Positions 32,791 to 45,583 of a stretch of 64,000 nt of DNA are shown here, in pieces. The DNA comes from Grifola frondosa (taxonomy: Eukaryota; Basidiomycota; Agaricomycetes; Polyporales; Grifolaceae). The stretch is from NCBI GenBank assembly GCA_001683735.1, contig LUGG01000005.1, forward strand, positions 186,001-250,000, written 5' to 3'. The translations under genes were made by a program, and so were the position numbers. The first letter of the stretch is position 1. Each line of letters begins with the position of its first letter. The notes beneath the pieces are model-generated. The model saw only the letters and a program-made list of their open reading frames with translations, searched no databases and was not told where the DNA came from.

Positions 32791-33742
32791 ATGAAGTTAT
32801 TCAGGGCGGGTTCGGGTGTGTGATAGGCGTTGGGTGTCAAGTTCTGCTCCAAATATAGCGCTGCTCGAGACTGTATCATATGTCCTGTGCATTGCCTCGT
32901 CCAAGATGCCGGGTGTGTCGCTCGTTTGTATCGATCTCTTGGTGTATCATTTTGCTTATTGCGCCATCGATACAGGCAACTGCTCGTTCCCGCCAGCCGG
33001 CTTAATCTCCTTCTCTCGTTCGTCCGTCGTGGCTCACTGTAATAGAACACTTATCAATCGAGTTATTGCTGGACCCAAAACTATCATTCGTGGCGTACTT
33101 ATACATTCCTTTCGTTCATTCAATTGCATTTGTCGTTGCCCGTATTGTTGAAGGCGCTGAAGGCTCACCTGTGGAACGACTGCCATCGCGACTTGACCTC
33201 TCAACGTCTAGGTAATCAAGGTCGCTACTCTCAGTGTCATAAAGAGGACCTTCGCAGCATTGCATGCAGCTGATAGTCGATCGACTCACTTAATGCTCCC
33301 GACATCCGCAGTCCATTGAGTCGCTGCATCCAGAACCGCATCACCATCACACCCACGCCGCGCCCGATGTCTTCATGTGGAAGACCACAACTCACCGATG
33401 ACAGTTATGATCCATCCTAGATGTCGGGTCCCAAGTCGAGAACGCAGTAATGAATAGAGATGACACGAAACACCGTTTAAGCTCCATAAAACCAGCCGAT
33501 ATGCTTGTAATTCTGGCCTGAAAGAACCTAGAGTTGTAACTCGCCCTCTTCCCGATTCTGATCGATAAACCTCAGCGGGCGCCTTTTCCGTTTTCGGATT
33601 CGTCAGACTAACCCAACTGAAAGTTTTTCTCAGATTTTCTTCCACCCCGAAACTCCTTCTAGCAGTGCTGTTAGTGACTTCGGCCGACGAAAGGTCCATT
33701 CACTCTGACCTCACACACAATAGACCTCTGTTCATTATTGGC
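32791..33742. other. Intergenic
   Basis: No gene was recognised on either strand. Open frames here are short and without family resemblance. Confidence 0.4.
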
Positions 33743-34979
33743 ATGAACCGAGACGTAATTATTGGGTCAGCTTCCGTTTCAGAGAACGTTGAGCAGCGTG
33801 TTAAGGACCACTATCGAACATGCATCTTATGTGGTATGTCCAGTTTTGGCTGTAAAGTCTGCCATCTCGTGGCGAAGAATGAGGACTCTGATGTCGAGGT
33901 ATGGTTAACATCTTGCCTTATCCTGCTAATTGATTTCCAATTGAAACGAAGGGCTTATGGCTCCGCATGACGAGACTGACACCCGATTTCAAAAGAGATC
34001 ATAAAACGAACTTGATTTTTCGTAAGTGTATAAAATATCTATTCGGATGCGAGACTTTGATCGTGCGCTCGCTAGTCTGCCGAGGCCATCATGCAATGTT
34101 CGACTTACATATCTGGACCCTTGTACCCGCTTTAGAAGACATCGAGATGCTTATTACAGCGGAAGAGGCTAATTTCACGGGACGTCTGCGACTTCTTCAG
34201 AACGGACACTGGACTCCGCGGAGGGTTCCCGAATGGAATGTGAGTCGGCTTTCTATCATGTTGTTATAGTGAAACCCACGTCTGTCACTCAGCGATTATC
34301 CGGACGGTTCGCTTACCTGTTCCTTAAGAGCTCCGCACTGGGCTCCAATATGATTGGGACTATCCAAGAAGACTACCCTGACACTGATGCCGGTAGTGTG
34401 GTATCTCCGCAAAGAGTTATATACACGGATATTGGCGACCCACCCGCATACATACGCAGGGTGGTGCCCCTAACCATTCATCATAATCCTTTCTGGATAG
34501 AGCTCACACTCAATAATCCGAACCGACCGACGGGTTACTGGGTCAATCCTTTCGCATGCATATGCCGTGCATTAACAGCTTTAAACACATCTTATACTCC
34601 CTCAAAGTTATTCTGGAAGCCACTTGGTGCTAATCAGGAAGCTCCTATATATTCTCCTGTCGAACAGTTTGAGGCACGCCTTCTCCGACTTCGTTCATTG
34701 TACAATAGGGAGTTGGGTCCAGTGCCGATGATCCCTCACAGAACTGCACACCCCGGACCTCCCGTCAGGCCTTCCGGTCATCAGCACGGGGGATATGTGG
34801 CGCCTAACACAGTATATCCTGGTCGCAGCATAGGGCCGAATTCGGTGGAGAGTCAGCCGGAGTATCGTCAAACTCCGCACGCGTCTGGCTCAGGAAATAC
34901 AGGCGGGCATCATCGTCCTGCTGGTCCGCCCCACAATGAGTGCATTTATGATTCATTGCGATCTTCCAATGGGCTCTAG
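33743..34979 (+). CDS. HNH-like protein with Pro/Gly/His-rich tail, copy 1
   Basis: Four exons (33743-33898, 33952-34021, 34076-34239, 34293-34979) give an unbroken 358-residue protein. Residues about 20-85 carry CILCG..CKVCHLVAK, then a spliced NLIFLCRGHHAMFDLHIWTL. The spacing C-x2-C, C-x2-CH, N, C-x2-HH resembles the fungal HNH_2-type domain, in which the first His, the Asn and the last His form the active site. A central globular part contains LSGRFAYLFLKSSALGSN and VPLTIHHNPFWIELTLNNPN. The C-terminal 100 residues (HPGPPVRPSGHQHGGYV, HASGSGNTGGHHRPAGPPHN) are low-complexity and probably disordered. No transposon hallmarks flank it. A diverged tandem copy follows at 37.1 kb. Confidence 0.7.
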
Positions 34980-37032
34980 GAGAAGTAGGACGCGCGAAAC
35001 GATTATGCTGTGGGCAGACGAGGCGCTGTATCTCCAAAGAGGGCACTGGCATTCCTGCTGTGGACGGAGAGCGCATCGTTCGCTTGGTGCGCTCGAAGAG
35101 AGGACAAGTTCTGGACGAGCTCACTATGCCGTTATTGGCACGTCAAACCTAAAGCGGTGGTATTCCCGGTCCCGGAGGTTGGTGTTTGACGGTGGATTGA
35201 TGATTTTCCCATTCAGCTTATTCTCGACCGCTTCAGTGCTGCTGGGTCTATGGGTTCTTGATAGCTGGCAATCTTGGACATTCAAAGCATGGAGATGATT
35301 ACAAACTGCTTTTTAGGCTACCGGCTATTCATGCTTGAAAGCGCGAGACACTGTATTTCCATCGTTGCAGTTATCTCCTGTCATCGTCAAACTAAATATG
35401 TCACTCGCGCTTAATTTTTCTATCACAGTCCTCCTTGTCGCCGATGTGACGATAGGGAAGAACCTGACAGGAAGCCATCAGCGGTGAAGTCTATATGTTA
35501 TAGCCACTCACGTGGCTTTCACAGCCCACTGGATATGTTCGCCGTCCACACGAGACTCGACGGCAATATCTATCTGTCGGATCCTTTCACTAATTCCGGC
35601 ACCCCTCTGGCATCACATGCTTACCCACCTCGTTCGGTATCTATTGTGATGAGTCTCTCCGATACCAGGATCACTTGTTGCTTGGTCACTTGGAACAATA
35701 GGAGATCCGTGATGTCGACTCAATAGCTCACAGGATGTAACGTGTCCGAACTGTGTGCGTGAAGAAGTGTCCTAAGTATTGGAGCGTGGAGTCTAAGATC
35801 TAAGATTGTAATAGCATACACAATCCTTCCCGTGAGAGGCGACACGCATCTTCGTACATGATATTGGGCTTACCATATACAGCTAGTGCAGAGAATTCGG
35901 CAAATTCAGTGCCGGTATCAAAACGAATGCAACCGCAGCGACGGGGAACTCTCCGAGTGGGCAGGTTCTGTGATGTCGGCCTTGCAGTGGCATTAGTGGT
36001 TAAGGGAGCATGATGCTTCATTGAGGATAATAAGGCGATGGTATTGGCAGTCGTACATGGGGGTTTTACGCTTCTAAAAATCAGACCGATGAGACGTAGG
36101 ACCAGGAGCTACTAAAACCATCTGACAAGAGAGGCGATTGTACAATAGTATCGGTAACTCAGAAGCGAGGGCGGATCTCTTACTTCCGGTACTGTGTTGC
36201 ACGATAGGAACTGCAGTAACTTTCAGCATGGACAAAAGTTGACTAGTTACGCACCGACCTCATCAGCGCTCACTGCAGCTTCGAAACCTAATACAGACGT
36301 TTTCCAGAGTACCGGGCCCTGCCTTTTGATCCGCATTTGAAGTGTTGAGGCTCAACTTACAATTAGTCGCACTTCGCAACCTAATCACTTTTGAATTCCG
36401 AGTCATCTCGAAGAACGCACCCGTGCGCCGGCCCCTGTGATATCCAGCAACCTGATTCTGGTTCCCGCGCCAAACTGTGAAGGTATCTGAAGGCATACGA
36501 TACGCCCAATTTTAATGTTCAGACAAACTTGGAAATTATCCATGATTGTCGGTTGCAGCCGAAAGAAAAGTTTGCCCACTTCCATCAAACCAGGAGATAC
36601 TGCATCAACAATACTGCTGCCAATATTAGCGATAGATTGTGTGACTGCTGGTATGTACCCGGACCCAATCTTCCCTAGGCGGACTGATAACAGAGATCTC
36701 GACAGAGAGAGGACGGTCTCTATACTATCTCAAACCTGTTAGAGAAAAACCCGAACTTCAGGCAGCAGTGCTGTCCGCAGATCACCCAAATAGAATACAG
36801 AAAATTAGCAATATCCCAGGCACACACGATGATATTTCAAATGCCTTGCAATCACCTTGAACTTGAAGAAGCTTGAAAGGGGAGCGAGTGACAGTGGATG
36901 GTAGGATTCACCAAAGGCAGAAGAGTGGCGTATTTGACGCCTACGATTGATCAGTCTTATTCAATCACGAGTTTTTTCATCCGTGCTGCTGGGCTTATCA
37001 CGTTGGTGATCTAAAATTGGCTTCAGCCGGCG
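34980..37032. other. 2-kb spacer between HNH-like paralogs
   Basis: Fragments with coding-like composition occur, for example LVRSKRGQVLDELTMPLLAR near 35080 and, on the minus strand, MMEVGKLFFRLQPTIMDNFQ near 36585. I cannot assign a family. No inverted or direct repeat bounding the duplication was identified. Confidence 0.3.
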
Positions 37033-37040
37033 TATATAAA
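37033..37040 (+). promoter_or_regulatory. TATA box of HNH-like copy 2
   Basis: TATATAAA lies 90 bp upstream of the start codon at 37130. This is a normal basidiomycete core-promoter spacing. Confidence 0.5.
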
Positions 37041-37129
37041 GGTTCAGTTGCCTTCGATTGTACAACAGATTCGTTAGGTCTGAATTTCTTAGATCTCATC
37101 CACTTCTTTGACTTCTGTTCAATATTACC

Positions 37130-38376
37130 ATGCCCGAGGCGGAGTCCTTGGGTCAGCCCCCATTTCCGACACCACTAGGCAACGCGTGAAGGATCACTAC
37201 GGAATATGTGTCTTATGTGGGACATCCAGCATCGTCTGTGAAGTCTGCCATCTAGTAGCGAAGAACGATGACTCAGACTTCGAGGCATGGTTAATTTCAT
37301 ACGAACACCTTGTTATTGCTAATTTTCAACTCAAATGAAGGGCTGGTGGCTCCATATGACAGATTGACACCCAATTTCAGAAAAGATGAGAAAACTAATT
37401 TAATCTTTCGTAAGTGCATGAAATATCCAGTCGAATGCGAAATTCTGATCGTGTGTCTGCTAGTCTGTCGAAATCATCATGTAAGGTTCGACATGCATAT
37501 CTGGACACTTGTACCCGCTTTGGAAGACATCGAGATGCTTATCTCGACCGAAGAGGCTGATTTCACGGGACGTCAGCGGCTTTTTCAGAATGGACACTGG
37601 ACTCCGGAGGTTCCGAATGGAATGTGAGTCAGCTTTTCTATCATGTTGTAATAGTGAAATCCACACCTGTCACTCAGCGGTTGTCGGGACGATTTGTTTA
37701 CCTGTTCCTTAAGAGCTCTGCACTGGACTCCAATATTATTGGGACTATCCAAGAAGACTGCGGTAGCTTTAACGCTGGTGTGTGGTATCTCCGCAAAGGG
37801 TTTCATACATAGATCTTGGACCACCGCCGATACCCTGCGCACATACACACGGTGCCTTTCACCATTCATCATAATCCTTTTTGGATAGAGCTCACACTTA
37901 ATAATCCGAATCTACGCGGGTTACTGGGTCAATCCTTTCGCATGCATTTGTCATGCACTTGAACTTTGAACACAGCTTTTATCCCTGCAAAGCTATTCTG
38001 GAAGCCACTTGCTGCCAATCAGGCCGCTCCTGTATATTCTCCTGTACAACGGTTTGAGGAACGTCTTCCCTCGACTTCGATCATTGTACAATAGAGAATT
38101 GGTTTTGCCGATGATTCCTCAAGGACCCGCACATCCCGGACCTCCAGCTGGCGCGCCGGTCACCAGCGCGGAGGGTATATGGGGCCCAATGCGGCATATC
38201 CTGGTAGCAGTGCCGGGCCGAGTTCAGCGGGAAGTCAATCGGTGTATCGTCACAGTCCGCACGCCTCTGGCTCAGGAAATACAGGCGGGCATCATCGTCC
38301 TGCTGGTCTGCCCCACAATGAGTGCGTTGACGAATCATTGCACTGTACCTGTTTATTAATCTATACTCCTTCGTAA
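37130..38376 (+). CDS. HNH-like protein with Pro/Gly/His-rich tail, copy 2 (frameshifted)
   Basis: It is colinear with copy 1 exon for exon: QRVKDHYGICVLCG, CEVCHLVAKNDDSDFE, then the HNH continuation with CRNHHVRFDMHIWTL, ALEDIEMLISTEEADFTGRQ and a final tail with HASGSGNTGGHHRPAGLPHN. The first intron starts GC (GAG|GCATGG) where copy 1 has GT. One-base losses occur after the start codon, near 37360, and before the third intron, so the protein cannot be read through as given. Nucleotide similarity is high across introns and 3' end, which indicates a fairly recent tandem duplication. Confidence 0.65.
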
Positions 38377-38379
38377 TAA

Positions 38380-38960
38380 AACAGTCCTGGGGAGAAGAGA
38401 GCAAGACTGCCGCGAAGGCAGGTGCAGATACGACCGATCTCGTCTCCAAGTTTAGCGCTTTGCAGGTTGGTGTGTAATTCTCCTGAAACTTGTGCGTCGC
38501 CATGTTTTGCAGCTGTTCTATGCTTTCTGTGATGTATTGCTCTCTTGTTCATTCGCACGAGATACTTGTCATGTTGGAAATATGTTGTCGCTATGTGAGG
38601 CTCCTTCTATGTATTATCTCTGCTGTACGATTTATCTGTTAGTTATTACACCTTTGAATGGATGTTTCAAGACCATGTACCGCTAGTGTGGGGAATATCG
38701 AGTTTCCGTCGAGAAACTGAAAAGTGTTGCTATCGGCTGTGTCCGTTTAAAATACGTCGAACATGTTGCTGAACATTGAAATCCGCGCAAGTTGTACAAT
38801 TTCTTGTGACTCATATAGGAGCCGTAGGGATAGATATGCGTGTACAAAATAAAATCATGGGTGAATCAGTGGTAACGCGGAGAAGATCTGATACCGATTA
38901 TCCCAGGTTAAAAATCGATTTCTTGTGCCGTTCATTGAACGACAGCACATAACACCAAGC
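38380..38960. other. Intergenic
   Basis: No gene was recognised. This is probable 3'-flanking sequence shared by the HNH-like copy 2 and the convergent P450 gene. Confidence 0.4.
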
Positions 38961-41168
38961 TTAATAATCGAGATGTGCACTCATTTGTGCCACAAGATCG
39001 TATGTTTCCTCTGAACGAGGTCGGAATTCGCAAGTGAATGGCGTGGGATGACTGAAGAAAATATTAGGACTTGAATACACAGAGAGCGAGAAGGCCATAC
39101 CTGACAAAGCCAGAGATGAAGGATGCGGCAGGTGTCACTTCATTTCCAAACTCGTCCCGACTCTTGCAGATATCCAGTGTTGCTATGATACTTGCTGCAG
39201 CAAGCCAGATGCTTGAGTAGGCGAATTCTTGTCCAGGACAGATACTAGAGTAGGGTCAGAAAAAAATAGTGTAGTACGATTCCAGCGGCATTATCGCACC
39301 GACGACCGAATCCGAAAACTACCTTCATTGGATCCATTAAATCCGCGCGACTCGAGTCAAGACCTAGGAAACGCTCGGGTGAAATATACCTGGCTCAGGG
39401 TATAGCTCTGCATCCTGCATCATTCCCCTGTGATTGCGAGATGCTTAATATTCGCTCTCAAAATAAGCTAGTGTACTGACCATATATTCGGGATTATCAT
39501 GGACCCTGCTGGGATTTCATAACCACGATAATTGTCCACCGACATGAGCCTGTGAGGAACACCTATAGCATATACAATTCAGATCGCGTTGCGCAGATTT
39601 TGGATGGCAAGTACCGAGAGGAACGGGGCAATTCCAGCTAAATCGTCAAGAAGTTTTAGCAATTGCAATGAAATTCAGCGCACTGATCCTCACCGAAACA
39701 CCTCTTTGATAACGCACTCGAGATAAGGTAGAGATTCCCGGTCGTCAAAATCGGGTAAGCGACCATGTCCAACCACTCTATCGATCTCTTCCCGAGCCTT
39801 CTGGTATATCTTAGGATGCAGGACCATGGCAAGGACGAAGGTGGATAGGGCAGTGACAGTCTAGACCAGTCATCAGTATACAGATATCCACCGATGAATA
39901 TTGACAATTACCGTATCAGTTCCCGCTGCGAAGGGTTAGGGATGAGCAATTACTAGTATCATTTGATATTGAGAGAAAGCTTACCAGCGTATACAACGCC
40001 CGCGGCGCCTTTGATATCCTCTTCCTCAGCTGCGCTTGGTCCGCCTATAGTCAGAGCCTCCTCCAATAAAGTTGCTGTGAATGACGGCAACGCAACACCA
40101 GCAAGCTGAGAATACTTGTCCATCAACATCTTTTTATATGATACTGATAACTTACCATAGCGTCTTTTACCATCTCAAAGGGTGTATCAAGCAAAGTTCG
40201 TACGAGACGCCGTACCTCAAAGGCTTGTCTCTTGAAGCCGGCGCCTGGCATCCAAGTGGGAAGATTCTTCACTATTGCAGAATCTTAGCGCTTCGAGCTT
40301 AGTGCGAGATAATCGTACTTACATATCGGGAAGAAGTCTACTAAATCGAGCCTGGGCTTCCTGCCCGGACGGTTGCCACAGTCGTCCGCTCAGCCATCTC
40401 GATATACTTGTCATGCAGGGAAGTCACGCGATGTCCGTAAGTTATCTCCATGATCATCGCGGCGGCCCATCTGTCGAAGTTCTCAGAGAACATGTCACAT
40501 GAGATGGGGGATAGAATACCGTCTGAGGTGCTCCTGCACGTCCGCGGGCCTGTTCATCAGACCGAGTAAGAGAGTATACGTTTCGCGACGTTGCAGCGGG
40601 CGGTAGCTCATGAGCGCTGGTTTGGCCTGGAACGCGTCTTGGATCCATTTCCGATGTTTACGGAATCGTTCACCATACGACAGGTTGTTCAGGACGCTGT
40701 CCCATCCCATGCTAAATGTACATGCCAATCAGGGGCAAGCTGAGAATTTGATGACAAGACTCACAGTTCGGACAAACAAAATGAAGCGCGGCCTATCTGA
40801 GTACTTGGCGCTCTTCTTCTCCAGGAGATCCTCGGCCGCGTTCCGCGAGTTCAGCACTAACGCTGGCGTCTGAAAGAACTTGGCAAAGATCACATCACCT
40901 GCGGCAAATCGAACAGATCAGCTGCATTTATATTCCAGTTGAAGGCCAACGAACCATATATCTTGCCCCAGCTGGCCAATGTCTGCTGTTGGTACTCCAA
41001 CGGCAGTTGATGGACGTTGCCAAGGATGGGTAGGGCTTTAGGGCCAGGAGGAAGGCGGATAATTGCATCCCCCTTGCCGTACTTCACATACAAGAAAGTC
41101 ATTAGAATGACGGAGAGAATAAATGCCGCTATCATGGCAGTAGGGGAGGGAGACATCTTGAGGAGCAA
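38961..41168 (-). CDS. Cytochrome P450 monooxygenase (frameshifted)
   Basis: It starts at 41168 with a membrane anchor ([18 protein letters not shown]) and the proline-rich hinge [51 protein letters not shown] and [20 protein letters not shown] follow. The I-helix AGTDT is split by introns. The E-R-R Glu-x-x-Arg motif is [13 protein letters not shown] and the haem loop FGFGRR|ICPG are joined over an intron. It ends at 38961-38963 after MSAHLDY. About twelve introns fit GT-AG. Single-base changes break the frame near 40780 (one extra base), 40345 and 39385. It would be an ER-anchored oxygenase working with P450 reductase, of the large basidiomycete groups used in xenobiotic or secondary metabolism. 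The substrate is unknown. A TATAAAG lies at about 41226-41232. Confidence 0.87.
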
Positions 41169-41169
41169 C

Positions 41170-42045
41170 GTCTGGGTGAAAGGTTGTCTGATAAAATGTA
41201 GTCGGGTGTGGGGAGGGGGGAAGCTTTATAGACCATTGCAACGGAAGAAAATGGCTAGTATGGCTATCATTGAATCTCAGCCAAACTCAACATAATCTTT
41301 AGAGAAGTACTGTCACCTTCGGCTAAGTGGCTCCCGAGGATCGGTTCATCGGTAGATAGGTAGTCGAGGATATGATTTAAAAAATCGTCTATGAGCATTC
41401 AATGATTCTCAATTTTCATGAATAAAACCCTTACGCGCGCTCTGGAGCTCGAGGGTTTGAGATTCTTCTTCGATCGGGGAAAAGGCGCCTTAAAGAATAG
41501 TAGGAACGTTGCTCTATGGACAGACGGCAGTTAACCGTTTGACGAGCTGAGAGGAAGCTGAGAATGAATTTGAGGGAATTTTGAGCTGGCTGTTTACATA
41601 TTATTGAGAAAAAGCGGACTAAGCGCCGTCGCAACCGGGGAAAAAGAATCAATCAGAGCGCTCGCGAGACACCGGTCGTTTGGAGCTGTGTATCTCCCCG
41701 CACATAATGCCGGGCAGTCTGACACAGCGCTGATCATCAGATAGAGCATTCGACTCTGGTCCCATGCTCTCGACCAATCTGAGTGTCAGAATGCAATCGC
41801 AAGGCAACTTGTGGAGAGCCGAACATGTCGAGGACTGGCCGGAGCTCGACTAAATTCCACAGCAAACACCGAGACTATTGCGTTGCGCTGACCGTATACT
41901 TATACAATCAAGCACACCATCGACATTGCATATGGATGCTGCGCTGCTGAGGCACTAATGTCCACTATAATATATCCAGATAATCAGTGCATGAGGGCTT
42001 CGACAGAGAGCACTCACAGATGTGCCTTCATGGACTCCAAATGCA
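41170..42045. other. Intergenic upstream of P450
   Basis: It holds the P450 promoter at its left end. I see no gene in the remainder. Confidence 0.4.
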
Positions 42046-43001
42046 TTCACATATGGCCGTACGTTGACACACACAGTCTAAGACAGGCTTGGCTTGAAGC
42101 CGGTGCAAATTTAGTTTCGGGCACGCCGGTGTCACGGGAAAATAAGCCACAGTCCCAAACACTCATACCGAGACCTCGACTCAAGACCATAGTCGGCGAA
42201 AGTTGGAAAGCACATGAGATGGGTGGCGAAGCCGAACAGACTGTCTTGAATTGATTCCATGACAAACCAAGTTTGAGAGCTTCTCTGACTTTGAATCTGA
42301 GACGATGCCGCGAGAGCCGTTCGCCAATCTCACATACATCTTCGAGCTCCTCTTCATCTGGGTGCATCGGGGCTCAGATCAGGGACACACCTTCCTGCGT
42401 AAAGACATTGATTCTTCTATGCATCGACATGGAAATTTGGGACATTTATCTACCTGCGAATCTTCAACTCTTCAAGATCGTACCTTGAGCGGTATATTAC
42501 CGACTTGAGATGGCATCCACGAAGTTAGCCACTAACGTCGACGTTTGACGACTTAGGCGAGCAAATTTTGGAGCCGTATAAAGTGGCTGTAACGTTGAGG
42601 TCCGAGCGGGGGCAAGTCCATAGGAGTCCATAGGCATGTTGCCTCCACCGATGAATCGATCAGTGCACGGAATCATTCCATCGTCCTCGATCTGGATGAT
42701 ATGAGTACGTAATGGCAGCTCACGTTGTTTATGCCACTCACGCATCATGCATGGGTCTGCGCGGAAATCTTCTTTCCCCTCGGGCCGTAGATAGCTATTG
42801 CCAAGTGCCGCTTTCACAGGCCATTCGTTCACGATTACGAGGAAAGACTTGCGCCGCGACCTTGGCGTCCACATCGACATAGATGAAGTGGTGTATTATG
42901 CAAGCTATAACATTTACGAATAGTAAGCAGCGAATGAATGATAGTACTGGGGCCAAAAATATGTTGATGTAACTCTGATTCCATAATTTTTTTCCACTCA
43001 T
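42046..43001 (-). CDS. Hypothetical membrane-anchored protein
   Basis: From ATG at 43001 a single hydrophobic segment (INIFLAPVLSFIRCLLFVNV) is followed, after a frame change near 42830, by NEWPVKAALGNSYLRPEGKE, THIIQIEDDGMIPCTDRFIG and SRTSTLQPLY-like sequence. After a further gap comes DEEELEDVCEIGERLSRHRL and a C-terminal part with QFKTVCSASPPISCAFQLSP. I know no functional assignment. The composition looks genuinely coding. The connection of the three segments is inferred, with an intron of about 120 bp between 42380 and 42497. Confidence 0.45.
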
Positions 43002-43080
43002 AACTATTGTCCTGGCAGCAGCATGTCAATTGACTGTCTGTTGGAGGTTGCATACCGCCCGTTTTGTATCACTTCCTCCC

Positions 43081-44701
43081 TCACCCCTTCAAGCTCTTCC
43101 TCACATTGAAAGCGCAACTATCGCGGGATATGTGGACGTTACTTTCCACGGCGATCGCAACTTCCGTAGGCGCCGCCCTGAACGGCTGATCAGCGAAGCC
43201 GTCGCTCTATAGCACACACTATCAGCGCAGATATATTACTCAAGAACGAGAACGAACCTGAATCAGAAACTGCGGTGCGCTGCTTTGCATCTCTTCACGA
43301 AGATTGGTTCGGAAGTTGAGGGTCTATACAGTCTTAGTGACACGCAGATGACATGAATAGACCAAATGACATACCGACAGTAATGTGAATCTGGGATCAG
43401 TGCAGCGTTGTCAGTACTACAGGATATTCCTCGTTTACCAAGCTACCATTCTCACTCACGTATAAACTCGTCCTAATGGCTATGAAGCAACAAGATTTTA
43501 CAAAGGGATTTCTAAAACAAGGGGCGAATAAGAGGCTTACGATAGAGAAAAGCACGTAGAAATTGGTGCCTGTCGATAGATTCTATAGCTCGGTGAGAAA
43601 TTGACTTTTATCATATGTTTGGACACTCACAAGAGTGATTAGGGTTAATATCTAAAGCGTGATAACTTAGCCCAATGTATAGCACTTGCAAAAGAAATTG
43701 ACACAAACGCAGAACAGTGTGCTCAGGGAAGAAGTTTCGACGGAAGAACGAATAAGACGGTTTATGACAGTGTCCATTTCTAGCGCGAATGAGTGTGAGG
43801 TAGGTTTATATCGCAGATAGGACTGACTTACTCTTGAAACCAGTTTTCTGCTTAATCAGATGATAGGATAACTTCATTCTGCATGTGTGCACATAATCAG
43901 TTGAGACTCATTATATCTATTCGACAAGCCCTTACGTGAGTGAAAGCTCACAAGCAACCATGAGAGCGAGCCAAGTGTACCCGAGCGGAAGAAATGGCTT
44001 GAAGTTAGACGCCCTACAATACGTCAGCAAACACCAGTTGGTACGGGAAAGGACCCACCTCGAGTGCGTGAGTGCAGCTATCGAGGAAGCAATACCCAAT
44101 GCACCTGATGCGAGTGATAGGGATGATAATCCGAAAAAGACAGACGGATGACGTGTGAATCGATAGACACGCCAGGCGAAAAAATGTTGAACGGGATTAG
44201 ATACTCTTGCAAATTACTGTCGTCAATGTTTTGGGAGCTTTGAGTGTGGATGGGTAACATACAATACTAAAAAATGGATGTCTTCGGTCAGCGCAGCTCT
44301 TCCGCGTACTTCCTCTACTTACCGGTCAATAGCGGCGTGATCGCATATGACCAAGTCGCAGAAGTTAAAATAGAAGTATTGGTGAAGTTTGTCACAGTAT
44401 AGTCCCAAAGCATGTTGATCGTCAAGGCGGAGATAACTGAGTCTGCCAAGAACACCCAGTGCACGAGGAGCCTTTACACCAGAGTGAGATTAAAGATTAG
44501 GAAATATCTCATCCAATAGAAATCTCACTTGATTGCCCAGCGATCGCGATGGCGGGATAGATATTGGAAATACAACACAGTATTGATGCCATACAAGAAA
44601 GAGTTGAAGACGACAGCGACGACTAGGGGACCAAGAAGGTAGCTGGCCGGAGCAGAAGAGCTACTTGCCGTAGTTTCCATAGAGTCGACTCGTGGGCCCA
44701 T
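43081..44701 (-). CDS. DUF6534-type multi-pass membrane protein, copy A (minus strand)
   Basis: It starts with YLLGPLVVAVVFNSFLYGIN and VLYFQYLSRHRDRW, the diagnostic first helix of DUF6534 proteins. VHWVFLADSVISALTINMLW and SATWSYAITPLLT follow, then RVYRFTRHPSVFFGLSSLSL and GALGIASSIAALTHS. NFKPFLPLGYTWLALMVACE, MDTVINRLIRSSVETSSLST, TNFYVLF, LNFRTNLREEMQSSAPQFLI and PTEVAIAVESNVHISRD complete it. The order is the same as in the gene at 54.8-56.4 kb. Introns of about 55 bp are numerous. One base is missing in a T-run before the RVYRF segment (about 44180). Such proteins have about seven helices and are proposed receptor-like; no ligand is known. The start may instead be the internal Met at 44680. 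Confidence 0.75.
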
Positions 44702-44704
44702 AGG

Positions 44705-45583
44705 TGGGGTGGTGGTGGTATTTATGAAGACGTGCAACCTGCCTACAGTAGAAACTTTCACGAAACGACAGATATGCCGAGTACATGCCACATCAACATC
44801 GAACGACAGCAGGCCGCGATTGGATGCACGAGGAGATGGCGTAAGCATTGGAGTGAGCCATTGGATACCAGACAAAAGTCGATCGATGTTGCTATCTTGT
44901 TATGCCTGTCAATCGCGGGACTCACGCTTAACACCAATACTGAATCATGGAGCTGTTTCAGCTTCTTCGGAAGAACGCGACATATTGACCGAATGGCACA
45001 TCCTGATGAGCAGGGATGAGGTGAGGAAGATTCAGAAAGTCAATAAAATAACCAAAAATTACGCTACCGCTACGCTGATCGCGAAGTTCATGAGCATAGC
45101 GCTGGTGGCGGGAAAGAATAGACATTTGCATACCTTGCAGCTTGCTTCTAGTCGCATCCGACATAGACTGTCTAACTCCGAGCGATGTGGATCCTGACGG
45201 TTTCCGTGTGGGAAGCAAGGACCGAAGAGGCATTACCAGCGACTGTCTTTGTGGCTTTCTTTGCCGACACCATGTCTGATCTAGCTGGAATCGAGCAACG
45301 TCGTCAAGTGCAACATTTGGTCATGTCAGTCTCACAATCACACACACACATACTCCAACTGTGTCCATCCTTTGTGAACAATATCTTCGCGCGTCTCGAG
45401 GGTGAAGTCCAACATCGCCGAGACAGAAGTGTCATGAATTTTCGGGGACCCAAAACTGGTATATAATATAGTTCGGCGATCCGCGTCCTTGCCAAGCACC
45501 TAGCAGATCCTCCGGAGGTTCAATAGTCCAAGCACTGATGTACTTACAAGATCACTTTTCTCACATTTTCAGCCCTGCTCACT
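44705..45583. other. Intergenic between DUF6534 copy A and GH3
   Basis: A 162-codon plus-strand open frame (44709-45197) overlaps a minus-strand frame. Neither has recognisable motifs. I do not call a gene here. Confidence 0.35.

Noticed and set aside
44709..45197. 162-codon plus-strand open frame near the DUF6534 copy A promoter
   Set aside because: It overlaps the 5' end of copy A on the other strand and has no motif or intron support.
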